Shown here: positions 1 through 8,533 of the stretch, piece after piece
Layout: every line of letters begins with the position of its first letter
Position numbering within the stretch: the first letter of the stretch is position 1
From: an uncultured Pseudomonadota bacterium
GTDB taxonomy: Bacteria; Myxococcota_A; UBA796; SXON01
Reading direction: 5' to 3'
Length of the DNA: 64,000 nt
Assembly (NCBI GenBank): GCA_903900265.1
Contig: CAIUMM010000106.1
Location: forward strand, 1-64,000
Notes under the pieces: generated by a model
What the model saw: only the letters and a program-made list of their open reading frames with translations
Told to the model about the DNA's origin: nothing
The model's database searches: none
Made by a program: the position numbers and the translations under genes

Positions 1-22
1 CCAGGATCAAACTCTCCAGTTT
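1..22 (-). rRNA. rrs: 16S ribosomal RNA, 5' end only (continues beyond left edge)
   Basis: The reverse complement of the first bases reads AGAGTTTGATCCTGG, the universally conserved 16S 5' sequence (the 27F primer site). By alignment with E. coli numbering the mature 5' end should lie about 7 nt further upstream, near base 22. The rest of the gene lies outside the window. The boxA and promoter-like sequences on the same strand support a genuine rRNA operon start. Confidence 0.93.
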
Positions 23-96
23 GTAATCCTATCCGAAGCGACTTCTGCTAAGAAAGTCGCCCGTTTAAACTCTATTGAACGTACGAAAATCTGCTA

Positions 97-118
97 CCAA
101 TTTTTCAAAGACCAGCAC
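97..118 (-). promoter_or_regulatory. rRNA leader boxA-like antitermination element
   Basis: On the minus strand this reads GTGCTGGTCTTTGAAAAATT, close to the boxA sequence TGCTCTTTAACA of rRNA leaders. BoxA recruits NusB/NusE for rRNA antitermination. It lies about 80 nt upstream of the 16S 5' end, the usual place. The assignment rests on sequence similarity and position only. Confidence 0.55.
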
Positions 119-191
119 ACTCGACTCGCATCGAATCTGCTGCTGGTCGGGACCGCCTCAACCGAAGTTGACCGTTTCCGACCGGCCCACC

Positions 192-220
192 CTATTATCT
201 GCCCCTCCGGGGGTCGTCAA
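192..220 (-). promoter_or_regulatory. Likely sigma70 promoter of the rRNA operon
   Basis: The minus strand carries TTGACG (bases 220-215). It is followed either by TAATAG after a 17-bp spacer or by GATAAT after a 15-bp spacer. The sequence just upstream (GGCTAAAAACTCC) is A-rich, like an UP element. The site is about 170-200 nt upstream of the 16S 5' end and reads towards it. Confidence 0.6.
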
Positions 221-478
221 GGAGTTTTTAGCCCTCATTGGCGACGATGGTTGCGGGTCGCAGGTACAACCCCTGTTATGGCTGGCTCACAACGCACACC
301 GAGGCCGCTTCGGTCACTCCGCGCTCGCAACGCGCTCGCTTCGGTGCACCATGCGGTCCAGTAAAGGGGTGATACGGGTGGCTTCGTGGAGTCGCTCACC
401 CCAGTCGCGATGGGCCCGGCGACACGCGCTACGGCCGGACCCTCAACGGTCCGGAAGACGAGTTTATAGGAGCAGATA
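221..478. other. Intergenic region between rRNA promoter and FG-GAP gene, with a 7-bp hairpin
   Basis: No convincing gene is seen. The ORFs listed here (75-500 plus, 235-1410 minus) show no domain, signal or codon pattern and overlap the rRNA leader or the FG-GAP gene. The one notable structure is a perfect hairpin at 435-454 (CCGGACC, six-base loop, GGTCCGG). It lies 13 bp before the Shine-Dalgarno of the next gene and could be a leader structure of that gene. Confidence 0.5.
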
Positions 479-1719
479 CTGCGACTTTCGCGAACGCTGA
501 TGCCCCTGCTCGCCGCGGTCGCCTGCGTCTCCAAAACACCGCAGACACCGCAGACACCGCCTGAACCGGCACGGCCATCGTCGACGACGGCGCGGGCGCG
601 CGGTTGGATGTCGCCGCGGTTGGGGACCTCACCGGCGACGGAGCGCCCGACCTGCTGCTGTACGGAAACGACGGGTACTGGGTTGTTCCGGTGCCCGACA
701 CCGGCGTCGTAGGCGCCAGAGCCACCTCCACGGCGCAGCTCTCTGAGGCGCACGACCACGAATCCGCGGGCCTCGCCGACTTCGACGGCGACGGTGCGCT
801 CGACGTGGCGCTGCGCCACTCGGTGACCGAGGATTGCCACTACGACTACAGCACCTACGTGTGCAGCTACCGCATCGACGCGGAGGTCTACCGCGGCCCC
901 CCCACCGGCACCCCCGCCGCCACGCTGATCTTCGAGGGCCCCGGCAGGGACGATGGTGCCGCCGCCGACGTGCGTGCCGTCGGGGACATCGACGGCGACG
1001 GCCTCAATGACCTGTTGATCGGGGTCGACTCCCGCTTCGACGGCGCGTTCGTATACAAGGTCCCGGCGGACGCCAGCGGGTCCGCCGTCGTGTCCAACGC
1101 CCATCTCGTCGGCGAGGGCGGCGACACCGAGACGTTCGCGCGGGGGGGCCTCGTCGCGCTCGGCGACGTGAACGGCGACGGCGCGGACGACCTCTGGCTC
1201 GCCGACCGGGGCTTCCTCGGCCCAGTGACGAGCCTCCTCGATCTCGACGCCCCCGACTACACTGTCACCCGCGACGTCGGCCTGGGCGCCACATCCGCGG
1301 CCGATGTCGACGGCGACGGCCTCGCCGACCTCATCTTCCGCGGAGGCGCCGATACCTACGTGGTCCCCGCGGGAGCCAACGGCACCGTGTCGACGCTGGC
1401 GGTCGGCCACATCGACGCATCGGCGGTGTCCGGCAACGACCCCTCGGACGCTGAGCCGGCCGACGCCGATGGGGACGGCCGAGCCGACCTATTGTTCGGC
1501 GGGAAGCTCTCAGCAGGCGGCTATGCCGTGTACCTCACGCCCGGCCCGGTCCTCGGCACCGTGGACGCTGCGACAGCCGGCCTCGCCTCGTACGACGCCG
1601 CGCCGATCAGCGCCGAGGCCCTGCTCGAGGGTGAGTCACGCGCCGTGATCGGGGGGTACGCGGACGACGGATCGGGCACACCGTTGGCGGTGCTGCACAT
1701 CGTCGATGTTGCGTGGTGA
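479..1719 (+). CDS. FG-GAP/VCBS repeat lipoprotein, with an apparent frameshift near base 565
   Basis: Predicted secreted lipoprotein with at least six FG-GAP/integrin-alpha type repeats (DLTGDGAPD, DFDGDGALD, DIDGDGLND, DVNGDGADD, DVDGDGLAD, DADGDGRAD). These would form a calcium-binding beta-propeller on the cell surface. The uninterrupted ORF begins with a TTG at 604, but coding sense in that frame extends back to 565. Upstream, another frame encodes a lipoprotein signal (RLSRTLMPLLAAVAC). It begins at a CTG codon at 479, preceded by AGGAG with a 6-nt spacer; an ATG at 500 is the alternative but leaves no n-region. One extra A in the GAACC at 563-567 would join the two frames. Either the gene is a recent pseudogene or there is a sequencing indel. 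No enzymatic activity is suggested. Confidence 0.7.
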
Positions 1720-1732
1720 CAACCCGACGGGA

Positions 1733-2902
1733 CTACCTCCAACCCGACCGCAGCACCTCGGCCAGCCGCGTGTAGTCATCCGGGTGGTTGAACGCCTGCG
1801 CCGAAATGCGCAGCCAGATGCGGTGATCGTAGGTGCTGAACGGGACTTCGATGCGGTGGTCGTCGTACAGGCGGCGGTTCAGCTCCTGCACCTGACGGAA
1901 ATCTCCGGAGAACGGCGTAGGCCACGTGGTGGCGGCCATCGGGCCGTAGAGCCGCGCATCGTCGGGGTGCGGGAGCGGCGTCCCGAGGGCCTCGGCGATC
2001 TGCTCGCGACCGCGCTGCACCAGCGCGTGGTTGGACGCCGCGACGCCGGGGAGGCTGCGGTAAAAGTCCAGCGCCACCGGCGCGGTGAGCCACGCGCTGG
2101 GGTCCATCGTGCCGATCCAGTCGAACTCCGCCCACAAACCCTGCTCGTAGCCATGCGAGAGGTTGGGAGGTTGGATGTGCGCGCGCCACTCCTCCCGCAC
2201 GTACAGAATCGCCGCGCCCTTGGCGGCGTAGACCCACTTATGCAAGTTGCCGACGTAGAAATCGGCGTCCAACGAGCGCAGATCCAGCGGGAGGATGCCG
2301 GGGGCGTGGGCACCGTCGATCAGCACGGGGATGCCACGGGCCCGGAGCGCGCCGAGGATCTCGGCCACCGGCAGGATCACCGCGGTGGGCGAAGAGATGT
2401 GGTCGACCACCGCGAGCCGCGTGCGCGGCGTAGCGGCGTCCAGCCACGGTTGGATCATGTCCTCGGGCGCGTTCACCGGAAAAGGCAGCTTGGCGAACTG
2501 GAGCTCGACGCCGTAGCGCTGCGCGACCCAACGTGCCGTCTGCTTGACGGCGTTGTAGGTCTGATCGGCCAACAGCAGCGCGTCGCCCGGCTTCCATGGA
2601 AACGACCGCAGCACGGCGTTCACGCCGGTGGTCGCGTTGGAGACGAACGCCAAGCCCGCAGGATCCGCGCCGACAAACTCCGCTACGGCGGTGCGGGCCA
2701 CCGCGATGCGCCCGGGCAGCTCCCGCGCGAAGAACCGAACCGGCTCGGCCTCCATCTCCAGCTGCACCTGCCGCACGGCGTCCAGCACAACGGTGGGTGT
2801 AGCGCCGAAGCTGCCGTTATTGAGGAAGGTGACTTCGGGATCCAGACCCCAGCGGGCGCGGATCTCCGGCGTCCCAGGGGTCCAGTGTGCGGTTGGCGTC
2901 AT
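1733..2902 (-). CDS. Class V aminotransferase (isopenicillin N epimerase/cysteine desulfurase-like PLP enzyme)
   Basis: A 389-aa cytosolic fold-type I PLP enzyme. The N-terminus has the substrate-site pattern LNNGSFGATP, followed by SNATTGVNAV, the PLP-ring aspartate region LIDGAHAPG and the Schiff-base lysine in GNLHKWVYAAKG. Length and motif order fit the CefD (isopenicillin N epimerase)-like branch, whose members mostly have unknown substrates. There is no beta-lactam cluster nearby, so epimerase activity should not be assumed. It ends 13 bp from the convergent FG-GAP gene and starts 16 bp after the GH1 gene on the same strand, so the two may be cotranscribed. It starts at ATG. Confidence 0.88.
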   Translation of the reverse strand: MTPTAHWTPGTPEIRARWGLDPEVTFLNNGSFGATPTVVLDAVRQVQLEMEAEPVRFFARELPGRIAVARTAVAEFVGADPAGLAFVSNATTGVNAVLRSFPWKPGDALLLADQTYNAVKQTARWVAQRYGVELQFAKLPFPVNAPEDMIQPWLDAATPRTRLAVVDHISSPTAVILPVAEILGALRARGIPVLIDGAHAPGILPLDLRSLDADFYVGNLHKWVYAAKGAAILYVREEWRAHIQPPNLSHGYEQGLWAEFDWIGTMDPSAWLTAPVALDFYRSLPGVAASNHALVQRGREQIAEALGTPLPHPDDARLYGPMAATTWPTPFSGDFRQVQELNRRLYDDHRIEVPFSTYDHRIWLRISAQAFNHPDDYTRLAEVLRSGWR

Positions 2903-2918
2903 GGGGCTCCCGACGGCG

Positions 2919-4433
2919 CTACGGCGCGCCGTTTTGGATGATGGATGCGTAGGTTTCGGCGATGGGGCGAGCGGTACGCGCCTTGGTGACGGGATCTACG
3001 GCGTACATCCCGAATTTCAGCTCAGTGCCGTGGTTCCACTCGTAGTTGTCCATCAGCGACCAATAGAAGTACCCCCGCACATCGGCGCCGGCGTCGATAG
3101 CACCGAGCAAAGCCTGCAAGTGCGGGCGCAAGAACACCTCGCCGCTGTCGTCTGTCGGTTGCGTGCCGTTCTCGGTGATCACCGCGGGTACACCATAGCT
3201 GTTGGCCAGGTTCACGACGTCCGCGATACCGGCGGGGTACTCCTCCCACACCACCTCGGGGTAGAAGTCGGTAGCGGGATAATCGGCGAACAACGGTCCA
3301 GACAAGCCGCGCACGGTGATGCGCGTGTAGTAGTTGACGCCGATGTAGTCCATGCGCCCGGCGATGTCGTCGCGGTGCTCCTCGGCTACGCCGTCGAGGT
3401 CCCGGTCAAAGTCCCCATTGACCGTGGCGTTCAGGTAGATGCGGTTGTACACGTAGTCCAGATCGGCGGCGCCGTGCACATCGGTCTCGTTGTCGGCGTC
3501 GAGCGGCGCGACCGCCACGAGGTTGGGGACCGCGCCGACCATGCTCATGGAGCCGTCTCCATCGGCATCGACGGTGTCGTTGGCCTTTACCGCGTCGTAC
3601 ATGGCGGCGTGGCCTTCGGCGAGGTTGAACGCCACCGGGATCGCCAAATCGGGACGGCTGACCGCCGGCGGGTTGGTGCGGTCCTCGCCGGGCAGCAAGT
3701 AGCCGGACAGGACGATGGCGAAGGGCTCGTTCTCGGTGGCCCACCAATCGATGCGGTCGCCGAACTCACGCGCGCAAAAGCCGCTGTAGAGCGCGATCGC
3801 CGGCTTGATGCGCGCCAGATCGAGCCAGCCGCGGTTGGTGCAGCCGTCGGGGTCGTCGTGACACGCCTTGCCGTCGTGGATCCACAGCGGCAAGGTGTAG
3901 TGGTTGAGCGTGACCAGCGGGGTCAAGCCGTGGGCGACGATGGCGTCAAAGTAAGCGTTGTAGTATGCCAGTGCGACGGGATCGGCGTAGGCCGCGAGCT
4001 CCTCGACCGTGGTGGCCGACTCCGCCGCGCCGTCCGGAAAGAGCCGCGACCATTCGATGCTGGTGCGAAACGCGTTGCTTCCGAGCGATGCGGCGATATC
4101 GAGGTCCGAATCGTACAGTTCGTAGTGCCCCGGTGAGTTGGACATCGGATCGCCGGACAAGTAGTTGCCGCGCTCGGCGATCAGGTCGGGATCGGTGACC
4201 CACTGGTACCAGTCGCTGTTGCGGTCCTCGCACGTCTCGGCGGGGAGCGTGGGGCAGCCGGCTTCGACCTGAAACCCCGCGACGGCGGTGCCCCAGAGGA
4301 ATCCCTCAGGGAAGGTGGCCGCCGCGGCCGAGTCGTCGGGGGGAGCGGCGCACGCCGAGCACACCGCGCAAGCGAGGATCGACAGCACGGGCAAGCGGGG
4401 CGAGCGGGGCGAGGAAGGGGTGCGAGGCGGCAT
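2919..4433 (-). CDS. Glycoside hydrolase family 1 (beta-glucosidase-like) lipoprotein
   Basis: Retaining beta-glycosidase of family GH1. After a signal peptide with lipobox-like CSAC the mature protein begins with the GH1 opening FPEGFLWGTAVAGFQ. The acid/base is Glu236 in ATENEP (usual motif TFNEP) and the nucleophile is Glu421 in VITENG. Further GH1 landmarks are SIEWSRLFPDG, MDYIGVNYYTR and YFYWSLMDNYEW. The lipid anchor suggests periplasmic or surface action on beta-linked glucosides, galactosides or related sugars; the substrate cannot be read from sequence. I chose ATG 4433 over GTG 4439 two codons earlier; neither has a clear ribosome site. A 60-bp palindrome fills most of the upstream region. 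Confidence 0.9.
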   Translation of the reverse strand: MPPRTPSSPRSPRLPVLSILACAVCSACAAPPDDSAAAATFPEGFLWGTAVAGFQVEAGCPTLPAETCEDRNSDWYQWVTDPDLIAERGNYLSGDPMSNSPGHYELYDSDLDIAASLGSNAFRTSIEWSRLFPDGAAESATTVEELAAYADPVALAYYNAYFDAIVAHGLTPLVTLNHYTLPLWIHDGKACHDDPDGCTNRGWLDLARIKPAIALYSGFCAREFGDRIDWWATENEPFAIVLSGYLLPGEDRTNPPAVSRPDLAIPVAFNLAEGHAAMYDAVKANDTVDADGDGSMSMVGAVPNLVAVAPLDADNETDVHGAADLDYVYNRIYLNATVNGDFDRDLDGVAEEHRDDIAGRMDYIGVNYYTRITVRGLSGPLFADYPATDFYPEVVWEEYPAGIADVVNLANSYGVPAVITENGTQPTDDSGEVFLRPHLQALLGAIDAGADVRGYFYWSLMDNYEWNHGTELKFGMYAVDPVTKARTARPIAETYASIIQNGAP

Positions 4434-4458
4434 GGTCACTGAAGTATCCGATCCGAAG

Positions 4459-4518
4459 AGGGGTCAGGTTGTTACCATTACACTTTCGCTAAAGTGTAAT
4501 GGTAAAAACCTGACCCCT
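4459..4518. repeat. REP/MITE-like palindromic repeat, copy 1
   Basis: Two 28-bp arms (AGGGGTCAGGTTGTTACCAT... and its complement) separated by a 4-nt loop CGCT, with a single mismatch. The core GTCAGGTTGTTACCATTACACTTT is shared with copy 2 at 10420-10479. It lies between the divergent GH1 and DUF502 genes and takes up about 60 of the 103 bp between them. Long perfect palindromes with a constant core resemble REP elements mobilised by RAYT/IS200-like Y1 transposases. No such transposase is in this window, so that link is inference. Confidence 0.85.
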
Positions 4519-4536
4519 CCCCTCCAGAGTTTCTGA

Positions 4537-5229
4537 ATGCCCCCCACGCTCGCCTCGCTGTCCACGTCATTGCGCCAGAGCTTCCTCGCGGGACTGCTCG
4601 CGCTGCTGCCGCTGTTCATCACCTGGAAGGTGCTTTCCTTCGCGTTCAGCACCGTAGACAGCTTGCTCGGCGACCGTCTGAACGAGCTTCTTCAGCGCAC
4701 CACCGCGATCACCGTGCATGTGCCGGGGCTCGGCTTGTTGGCCACCGCGGTGATCATCCTGTGCATCGGCTACCTGTCTCGAAAAGTCTTCTTCAAGCGT
4801 GCGCTGATGATGATCGAAGCGGCGATCAACCGCGTGCCGATGGTGCGCTCGCTGTACGCAGCTTCACGGCAGATCGTCTCGCCGTTCACCGACAACGCGA
4901 AACTACCTTTCTCCAAGGTGGTTCTTGTCGAGTACCCGATGGTCGGACGACACACGATAGGGCTGCTCGCACGCGAGCGGGTCACCGATGATCCCGACGA
5001 TGATCGCGTTGTCGTTTTTTTCCCGAGCAACCACCTCCATCTCGGCTACCCGGTGCTGTTGTCACGAAAAGACGTCACAGAGATCGACCTAAGCGTGGAG
5101 GACGCGGTCAAGTTCTTTGTCAGCTGCGGCGTGGTCGCCGATGACACGCTGGGCCGCAGCGGCGGTCGGCTGGCCCCGGCATCGTCACTCGCCCCCGCCA
5201 TGGATCCGCAAACGCTGGGGGTGAAGTAA
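4537..5229 (+). CDS. DUF502 family inner-membrane protein
   Basis: A 230-aa protein with the features of DUF502. It has a first membrane segment SFLAGLLALLPLFITW, a second at GLGLLATAVIILCIGYL, then RVPMVRSLYAASRQI and KVVLVEYPMVGRHTIG. It ends with a helical segment containing LSVEDAVKFFVSCG. DUF502 proteins are found in many Gram-negative bacteria and plants and have no settled biochemical function. The last 45 bp overlap the 3' end of the convergent kinase gene. The start codon is only 18 bp from the palindromic repeat, so its promoter must lie within or across that repeat. Confidence 0.88.
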   Translation: MPPTLASLSTSLRQSFLAGLLALLPLFITWKVLSFAFSTVDSLLGDRLNELLQRTTAITVHVPGLGLLATAVIILCIGYLSRKVFFKRALMMIEAAINRVPMVRSLYAASRQIVSPFTDNAKLPFSKVVLVEYPMVGRHTIGLLARERVTDDPDDDRVVVFFPSNHLHLGYPVLLSRKDVTEIDLSVEDAVKFFVSCGVVADDTLGRSGGRLAPASSLAPAMDPQTLGVK

Positions 5230-8200
5230 GAAGTTGGCTTGATCTTCCGGATCCTGCATCTGCACCAGCTGGCGGAGCAAGGTCTTCGCGCGGCGGCGTT
5301 GCACATCACCAACGACCTCCCCGATCGGGGCCTCGGACAGCAGCGCAAAGCGCAGCAGCCGCACCGGCTGGCGCTCGGCCCACGCCTCCAGCTCCGCCCG
5401 CGCCCGACCGCCGATCTCTTCCCCACGATCAGCGAGTCCCAAGTACAACTCGGCGAGCGGGGTCAGCGCGCCCATGGTGATCAGCGCGTCCGTGTGAACC
5501 TCCGAGCGCGCCCCGAGCCCAAGCCGCGCGCGCAGCACGTCGCGTAGCGCGCCCAGCTCCGCGACCTGCAAGAGCCACCCCCGCGCCTCTGCACGAGCGA
5601 GCGCCGGCTCCACGAGCTCCAGCGCCTTCTGGACCTCACCCGCCATGTCCAACAACGCAGCACCCAAGCGAACAAGCGCCGCATCGAGCCCCGGAGGCGA
5701 CTCCCCCTGCAGCACGTCGAGCGCCTGCTGGAGGCGCTCCCGCGCCCTGCCCGACCGGACGAAACCGACATCCACGTGACCAGCAGCCACGAGGAGCATC
5801 GCCAGGCACTGCGCCGGCGCATGAATGCGCGCCTGCGCGATGCCCTCTTCGAGCGTACGTCGCGCCTCACTCAAGCGCCCCTGCATCTGCAGCGTCGCCG
5901 CTAAGCCTGCGATCGCGCACCAATCGGAGTCAGAGAGCGCCACGGCCTCCAGGAAGAGCTGCTCGGCGACGACGATGTCTCCACGCCGCAGCGCTACCTC
6001 GGCCAGCACGGCCCGCGCGTGGGTAGGCGTCACCAGCTCCGCGGCGCCCAAGATCGCCAACGCCTCCGAACCGTGGCGCCACGCAAGGTCGAGCTCCCCG
6101 GTACGGGTGAGCAACATCGCGAATCGCCCGAGCGCGTGCGCAAGACGGCTCCGCAGCGCGGCGTCCGCAGCAGCGTCGGAAGCGGCACCCGCTCCGCCGC
6201 GAGCGGCGAGCGCTTCCCACAAAAAGTCGACGGCGCGCACCAACAGCGTCCGTTCCGCCGTTGTCTCCCCGCGGCCCAGCGCCATCTCCGCGCCCACGAG
6301 CGCGACCTCGCCCTGCTCTTCGGAGCTGACCGCGAGACGCGTCGCCCGCGCGAGCGCCTGATCGGCGACAAAGCTGACCGGGCGCAGGTGGGCGAGGCAC
6401 TCGGCGTACAGGATCCACACCCCAAAATCGACGAGCGCGTCGCCGCGGGACTCGACGAGCCGCTCGAGCGCAGCGAGCGCGTCCTCGTGCATGCCGGACA
6501 GCACCAGCGGTCGCGCCCACCCGAGGAGGCTCGAAGCCGCAGCCTCAGGCTCGTCCGCGTCCAGAAAAACCAACGGCAAGCGCACGCTCGCGGGGGCCAG
6601 CGGCAGCGCAGCGGCAATTCGGCGGCAAAGCAGGGCGCGACGCGTTGGTCGGATGCGCTCGCGCACGTAGTCGGCGGTCAAGCCCTGCCGAAACACCCAA
6701 CCCTTCGGGGAGGAGGCGATCAGACAGTCGCGGGACAGACTGGTCAGCGCCTCACGCGCATCCAACGCGGAGACGTCCACGGCTGCGGCGACGACGTCGA
6801 GCGGGAGGTCCCCTTCGGCGAGCGCGAGCGCCTCAAGCACCCGACGCTCCGTGGTCGGCAAGCCTTCGATCCGCAGCAACAGGCTCTCGCGCACGCTGTC
6901 CGGCACCGGGAACGCGAGCCCGCGGTCCCGCCGTCCCCGCGGCAGGAGACCGACCAGATCCTCCAACGGCGACGGCATCCCCCCGCTGGCGCCGATCAAG
7001 CGACGCACGAGCTCCGGCGGCACGGCCGTCACCCCCAGAGCCTGACTCGCGAGCACCGAGACCTCCAGACCGCTGAGCGGCGGCACGCCCATCAGCCGCA
7101 AGCTCGGCCAGGTCGCCGGGAGCGCCTCCTCGCCCCAGGCTGCGACAAGCAAGACGTTGCCGCCCTGCTCGGCCAACGCGGCCATCGTCCCGGCCACGAC
7201 GCGAACGTCTGCCGCGACCGCGTCCTCCATCCCGTCAATGGCGACCAGCACGCACTGGCCATCCGCGCGCGCACGGGCTGCGAGCGCCTCAGCCAACAAC
7301 GCGGCATCAATGCCGTTCGGCGTGACCGCGCCGCGCGCGCTGGCTGCGCCCACGACGTCGCCGTCCGCGAGCAAGCCCGTCGCGAGGTTCATACAAACCG
7401 AGAGAAAGGGCCGCGCTGTGCCGGTCGCGAGCACCCGCAGCGATCGACATCCCCGCCGCGTCGCCTCATCCACCGCGTAGCCGATCAAACGACCCCGACC
7501 CGCGCCTTCGGGACCGCAAAATACCAGGCCGGCCCCCGGTATCGCTTCGTCAAACAGCTTTCGGATCGCCGCCTGATGGCCGTGGCGCCCGAGAAACCGC
7601 AGCGGAGCAACCGGATCGGAGGCAGCAGGCGGAGCGACCACAAACGGCCTGAGGAAGTCGACCACCGCAGCGGCGTCCTGAGGACGGTTGGACGGAGACT
7701 TTGCGAGCAGGCGCGCCACCAGCTCGACGACCGGCTCGGGGACCCCGCGTACGATCTGGTCGACCGAGGCGGGCTCACATTCCAGATGCAACCGGGCGAT
7801 CGCGGAAGGGTCGTCCCCCTCGAACGGGCGACGACCGCACAACATCCGAAACAACAGCACGCCCAACGCATACAGATCCGAGCGCGCGTCTACCGCGCCT
7901 CCGGTGAGCTGTTCGGGGCTGGCGTAGTGATAGGTCCCGACGAACTCGCCAGGTTCGGTAATCAGATCCTGCAAGTCCTCGACGCGCACCGTGCCGAAGT
8001 CCAGCAGCTTTACCCTCCCGTCGGAGAGCACGATCACGTTGCTGGACTTCAGGTCCCGGTGAATGATGCCGCGGCGATGCAGGCATTGCAGGGCCCCCGC
8101 CACATGAAAGGCGATGCGCAGCGCCTCGCTCGTCCGCACCGCCTGTCCCGGCCGGCCCAACGACTTGACGCGCACCTGCGCGGCGACGCCGTGGAGCAGC

Positions 8201-8523
8201 TCCATGACCAAATAGGGCAAGCCGCTTTCGGTGACGCCATAGCCATAAACGCGGAGCACATTGGGATGGTCAATGCGCGCAAGCGCAAGGTACTCCCTGG
8301 AAAATCGAGGGCTTCCCGCCCCGCGTCCGATCAGCACCTTCACCGCCAGCGGGCGCCCAGACTCCACATCGGTGACCTCGTACACCACCGCCATACCGCC
8401 GTGCGCCACGACCCGAACGACCGGGTAGGGGCCAATGGTGACCGGGATGGATTCGGGGCTGTGCAGACAGGCTCCGCGCGCTGGGGGGCGACAACGCGTG
8501 CACAAGCATACGTGCTTGCACAT
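5185..8523 (-). CDS. PknK-like Ser/Thr protein kinase with ATPase-like and TPR regions (kinase A)
   Basis: A 1112-aa multidomain protein. The kinase domain (about residues 28-300) has a glycine loop VAHGGMAVVYEV, AVKV lysine, HRDLKSSN catalytic loop, LDFGTV metal site and YASPEQ. It is therefore predicted active. An AAA-like region follows, but its P-loop reads GPEGAGRGR, with arginine where the Walker lysine is expected; VLVAIDGMEDAV is a plausible Walker B. The C-terminal half is alanine/leucine-rich helical repeats (TPR-like). The domain order matches PknK-type signalling kinases of actinobacteria and myxobacteria. The N-terminus MCKHVCLCTRC is unusually Cys-rich; if translation starts later this segment is not real. 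The stop lies inside the DUF502 gene (45-bp convergent overlap). Confidence 0.9.
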   Translation of the reverse strand: MCKHVCLCTRCRPPARGACLHSPESIPVTIGPYPVVRVVAHGGMAVVYEVTDVESGRPLAVKVLIGRGAGSPRFSREYLALARIDHPNVLRVYGYGVTESGLPYLVMELLHGVAAQVRVKSLGRPGQAVRTSEALRIAFHVAGALQCLHRRGIIHRDLKSSNVIVLSDGRVKLLDFGTVRVEDLQDLITEPGEFVGTYHYASPEQLTGGAVDARSDLYALGVLLFRMLCGRRPFEGDDPSAIARLHLECEPASVDQIVRGVPEPVVELVARLLAKSPSNRPQDAAAVVDFLRPFVVAPPAASDPVAPLRFLGRHGHQAAIRKLFDEAIPGAGLVFCGPEGAGRGRLIGYAVDEATRRGCRSLRVLATGTARPFLSVCMNLATGLLADGDVVGAASARGAVTPNGIDAALLAEALAARARADGQCVLVAIDGMEDAVAADVRVVAGTMAALAEQGGNVLLVAAWGEEALPATWPSLRLMGVPPLSGLEVSVLASQALGVTAVPPELVRRLIGASGGMPSPLEDLVGLLPRGRRDRGLAFPVPDSVRESLLLRIEGLPTTERRVLEALALAEGDLPLDVVAAAVDVSALDAREALTSLSRDCLIASSPKGWVFRQGLTADYVRERIRPTRRALLCRRIAAALPLAPASVRLPLVFLDADEPEAAASSLLGWARPLVLSGMHEDALAALERLVESRGDALVDFGVWILYAECLAHLRPVSFVADQALARATRLAVSSEEQGEVALVGAEMALGRGETTAERTLLVRAVDFLWEALAARGGAGAASDAAADAALRSRLAHALGRFAMLLTRTGELDLAWRHGSEALAILGAAELVTPTHARAVLAEVALRRGDIVVAEQLFLEAVALSDSDWCAIAGLAATLQMQGRLSEARRTLEEGIAQARIHAPAQCLAMLLVAAGHVDVGFVRSGRARERLQQALDVLQGESPPGLDAALVRLGAALLDMAGEVQKALELVEPALARAEARGWLLQVAELGALRDVLRARLGLGARSEVHTDALITMGALTPLAELYLGLADRGEEIGGRARAELEAWAERQPVRLLRFALLSEAPIGEVVGDVQRRRAKTLLRQLVQMQDPEDQANFLLHPQRLRIHGGGE

Positions 8524-8533
8524 GCCTGTGCAC
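8498..8533. promoter_or_regulatory. Dyad symmetry over overlapping divergent start codons
   Basis: The annotated starts of kinase A (minus) and the VOC gene (plus) share the palindrome CATG at 8521-8524. Just beside it is CAAGCA-TACG-TGCTTG (8503-8518), and GTGCAC palindromes flank the region at 8498-8503 and 8528-8533. Such dyads often bind dimeric regulators. No promoter hexamers are evident, so the function is inferred from symmetry alone. Confidence 0.35.

Noticed and set aside
75-500. 141-aa plus-strand ORF over the rRNA leader
   Set aside because: It overlaps the boxA and promoter-like sites and has no domain, signal or ribosome-site support.
1706-2941. 411-aa plus-strand ORF antisense to the aminotransferase
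   Set aside because: No recognised motif; the minus strand encodes a complete PLP enzyme.
2628-4136. 502-aa plus-strand ORF antisense to GH1
   Set aside because: Val/Gly/Asp-rich shadow; the minus strand has both GH1 catalytic motifs.
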